Source: a virus. Taken from it: DNA of 33,780 bases. Location: the IMG/VR virus record IMGVR_UViG_3300030098_004662, positions 1 through 33,780 of that record, one strand, 5' to 3'. Below are positions 32,701-33,780 of the stretch, one piece after another (within the stretch, counting starts at the first letter, position 1; each line of letters opens with the position of its first letter). The notes beneath the pieces are model-generated. The model was given only the letters and a program-made list of their open reading frames with translations. It had not been told where the DNA came from and searched no databases. A program made the translations under genes and the position numbers.

Positions 32701-33780
32701 GTGCTGCTCAATTCCCAAGATGAGATCTTTACGGACTGGGTGGACTATTCCAGTGAGTTAAGCGCAACAGGTCCGGCTAACGCTACCAACACAGGGACGA
32801 CAGGAACCTATGGTGGGAGTGTAATTAACAAAGCGTTTTGGCGTAGGGTAGGCGGCGAAATGGAAGTTAACTATAGCTTTCAACAGGCTTCGGCCGGTGG
32901 AGCGTCCACAGGAAAAATTTGTATTCCTTTGCCAAGCGGATATTCTATAGACATGAGTAAGTTGGATACTAGTGGGGGTGGTACTAATTATTCTCACGCT
33001 CAGGTAGGCACGGGGGTGTGGTCTAACAATGCCGATGGAGTTAGTGGGGCTACAGGTCCATTGATATTTGCGGTTAACTCCGCTTTAGCTACAGGTGTTT
33101 TCTGGGCTAACTTCAATTTAAGCTCTGATGTGGCAGCCTCGATGGCTTGGGGTGAAGGAGCCAATGGGAATACTTTTAACAATTGCCTTGTTTTAAAAGG
33201 AAGTTTTAAAGTTCCCATCGCAGGTTGGACCTCCACTTTCAATCCAGTCCTATCGATGCCGTTGGTGGATATAGGCGCTGATATGGAACAGTATAGCGTA
33301 TCAGGTTGGGATGGTTCTAATCAGTACGGTCTTTACACGGCTGAAACTGACTCGTGGAATACTTTAGATAAATTAGCTTCGGTGGATAAAGGAACTTCTA
33401 GTGGAAATATTTTTGCTATTACTGCTTTACAACGAATAAAGATAGAATTTTCTTTTTGGTATGCAGGTAATGGTCATGCCGCTTATACCGGAGCATTAGC
33501 AGGAAACCCTAGTTCAATCCCTGCAAAAACAGTCAGTATGACGGATGCCTCCGTTTCTCAATACATGGTTGCCGCTCAATACCCAAGTTCTGGGGAGCCT
33601 CAAAACTGTAGTGGTTCTGTAATTTTAGAGCCAGGCCAAGTTTTACAACCTAGAACATCTCACACTGGCGCACCTTACACCGAGCCTGCAAATGGTGGCT
33701 TTAGTTGTACTGTTACTAGAGATCGAAGCCACACTAATATGGCCCACATTATTAAGCCTGCGGTTTGCATTGTAAAAAAT
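29752..33780 (+). CDS. Tail fibre protein, T7 gp17-like N terminus (3' end outside window)
   Basis: From ATG 29752, three bases after the previous stop, the frame is open for 1343 codons to the window edge. Residues 1-125 match the T7 gp17 N-terminal tail-attachment domain: KNTYAGNGATKDFAITFTYF, LLIKRNVPFTQLTDY, then AFPAESHEAALDKLAALCQQ. Next comes a repetitive Ser/Thr/Asp/Gly-rich shaft in which a unit starting KVDIGAL at residues 349 and 462 is repeated with a 113-residue period. After about residue 590 the sequence is beta-rich with several possible carbohydrate-binding-like modules. The receptor-binding tip may extend beyond the edge. Cysteines are few. Confidence 0.92.
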   Translation, partial: MTISSDVVKNTYAGNGATKDFAITFTYFDNSELLVYLRTDSTGAEVLKTLTTHYTISGSPGSSPIISMGTAPASGETLLIKRNVPFTQLTDYTAGDAFPAESHEAALDKLAALCQQLKETLSRTWTFPNTYTTLSDVQMPVPANDGIIKWNADATALVMDTDLVNSTYKLYATNTSDTTAGFLNDKLSVGTGLSKSASTTGNQQVTLSVDLKDEDDMSSDSASHAASQQSIKAYVDAVTASLDAQDLDVTSDSGTIDVDISSETLTIAGGEGIDTSATGTTVTIAAEDATDSNKGVASFSTDNFAVSSGAVTIKTGGVDNDELAGSIAASKLAGSIPDSKLNTISTAGKVDIGALEIDGATEMGAAIVDSDLLIIDDGANGTEKSMLASRIPTYVFSKTSGDVSIGSDGTAAIGSGVIVDADVKSDAAIAQSKLNLSITNSEVNASAAIADTKLATISTANKVDIGALDIDGATELGGAIEDADKLIIDDGGGGTEKSLLASRIPTYTFSKVTGDVTIGSDGTSDVGAGVALANPSVTDYMELDHQGSDAAAPGGNDVRLYAKSGKVYTRSATGITELGAGGGVGSIDTLFTIQAKSADADNSGEGNDAVFLGGGTLSNGDVTRHTTAADLIGSEKVFKYDTTGNSIRNYWYHEETINSGYAGKNMVLQLQYYTRNGGDGESFRFVARDGTKPILSVTADGTNTITGTVDANCGTAAEVGDRIIFKDSSNNIYYRYITAIVKNSGTDGKTLNDNMTYTYSGSDITATGKVVTGVMTDELDYLPANDTTGNEAKTYRKQMSFSANCTTLQFGFHCLDTDTDVELYYDDIALSANQFLQTSSQGMSECYIQNDIANFWDGTGTQYTFDASLLDPQNSATPTLANSKLVTVADQSSGGTTRTVIKAKQNIILDVSAFSELTADYVFGIYDSSDSRILGNQHNSSGAMNIASINIALDKDDYIYFAVEAHTRDGGMVITATPQVNDVVLLNSQDEIFTDWVDYSSELSATGPANATNTGTTGTYGGSVINKAFWRRVGGEMEVNYSFQQASAGGASTGKICIPLPSGYSIDMSKLDTSGGGTNYSHAQVGTGVWSNNADGVSGATGPLIFAVNSALATGVFWANFNLSSDVAASMAWGEGANGNTFNNCLVLKGSFKVPIAGWTSTFNPVLSMPLVDIGADMEQYSVSGWDGSNQYGLYTAETDSWNTLDKLASVDKGTSSGNIFAITALQRIKIEFSFWYAGNGHAAYTGALAGNPSSIPAKTVSMTDASVSQYMVAAQYPSSGEPQNCSGSVILEPGQVLQPRTSHTGAPYTEPANGGFSCTVTRDRSHTNMAHIIKPAVCIVKN
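30688..31357 (+). repeat. Tandem 113-codon repeat in the tail-fibre shaft
   Basis: Two adjacent copies share KVDIGAL(E/D)IDGATE(M/L)G, LIIDDG, GTEKS(M/L)LASRIPTY, FSK, then GDV(S/T)IGSDGT, with KVDIGAL at 30796 and 31135. They are preceded by degenerate 'SKL' segments. Silent differences are many, so the duplication is old rather than recent. Such units are typical of trimeric beta-helical fibre shafts. Confidence 0.75.

Noticed and set aside
29752-33780. A diversity-generating retroelement, suggested by the BPP-1-like capsid genes
   Set aside because: No reverse transcriptase gene and no template-like repeat of the fibre sequence were seen in the window. The fibre end lies outside, so this cannot be excluded for the full genome.
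1-33780. CRISPR array, insertion sequence or integrase/attachment site
   Set aside because: No regularly spaced identical repeats with unique spacers, no transposase or recombinase motifs, and no bacterial flank were found.

Overview
The window is most of a tailed-phage genome of podovirus type, probably infecting a Gram-negative bacterium. The evidence is a complete T7-style head, tail-nozzle and ejection-protein set, tightly packed genes with overlapping starts and stops, and no bacterial genes. The capsid neighbourhood (Bbp19-like protein, scaffold, capsid, small beta-rich head protein) resembles BPP-1-like podoviruses more than T7 itself. The host genus cannot be read from the sequence.

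Layout. Positions 1-331 hold the end of a rightward gene block: two overlapping reading frames that look like an Rz/Rz1-type spanin pair. Positions 314-8935 are a leftward early/replication block. In transcription order it carries small early genes, an AEP primase-SF3 helicase fusion, a SNF2-type helicase, small unknown genes, an ssDNA-binding-like protein, a ribbon-helix-helix-like protein, a family A DNA polymerase and a VRR-NUC nuclease. Its main promoter is a near-consensus sigma-70 site at 9004-9033. Positions 8936-9469 are AT-rich, non-coding and full of dyads and short repeats, so an origin or operator region is possible. Positions 9470-10169 carry a second small leftward operon ending in its own terminator. 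Positions 10170-10836 are a divergent non-coding control region with many TGTCC motifs and structured GC-richer DNA just before the packaging genes. Positions 10837-33780 are the rightward late block: zinc-finger protein, small and large terminase, portal, Bbp19-like, scaffold, capsid, head protein, terminator, tail adaptor, nozzle, three internal virion proteins and a tail fibre that runs off the right edge.

How it works together. Host RNA polymerase probably starts early leftward transcription, since strong sigma-70 sites are visible and no phage RNA polymerase gene is in the window. Several hairpin-plus-U-tract elements inside the leftward operons could stage expression. Replication would use the phage's own primase-helicase, polymerase and ssDNA-binding candidate. 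The late genes then build a capsid, package DNA from a site likely near 10550-10836, and assemble a short tail with an ejectosome. Holin and endolysin are not seen. If the genome is circular or circularly permuted they should lie between the fibre gene beyond 33780 and the spanin-like genes before position 1.
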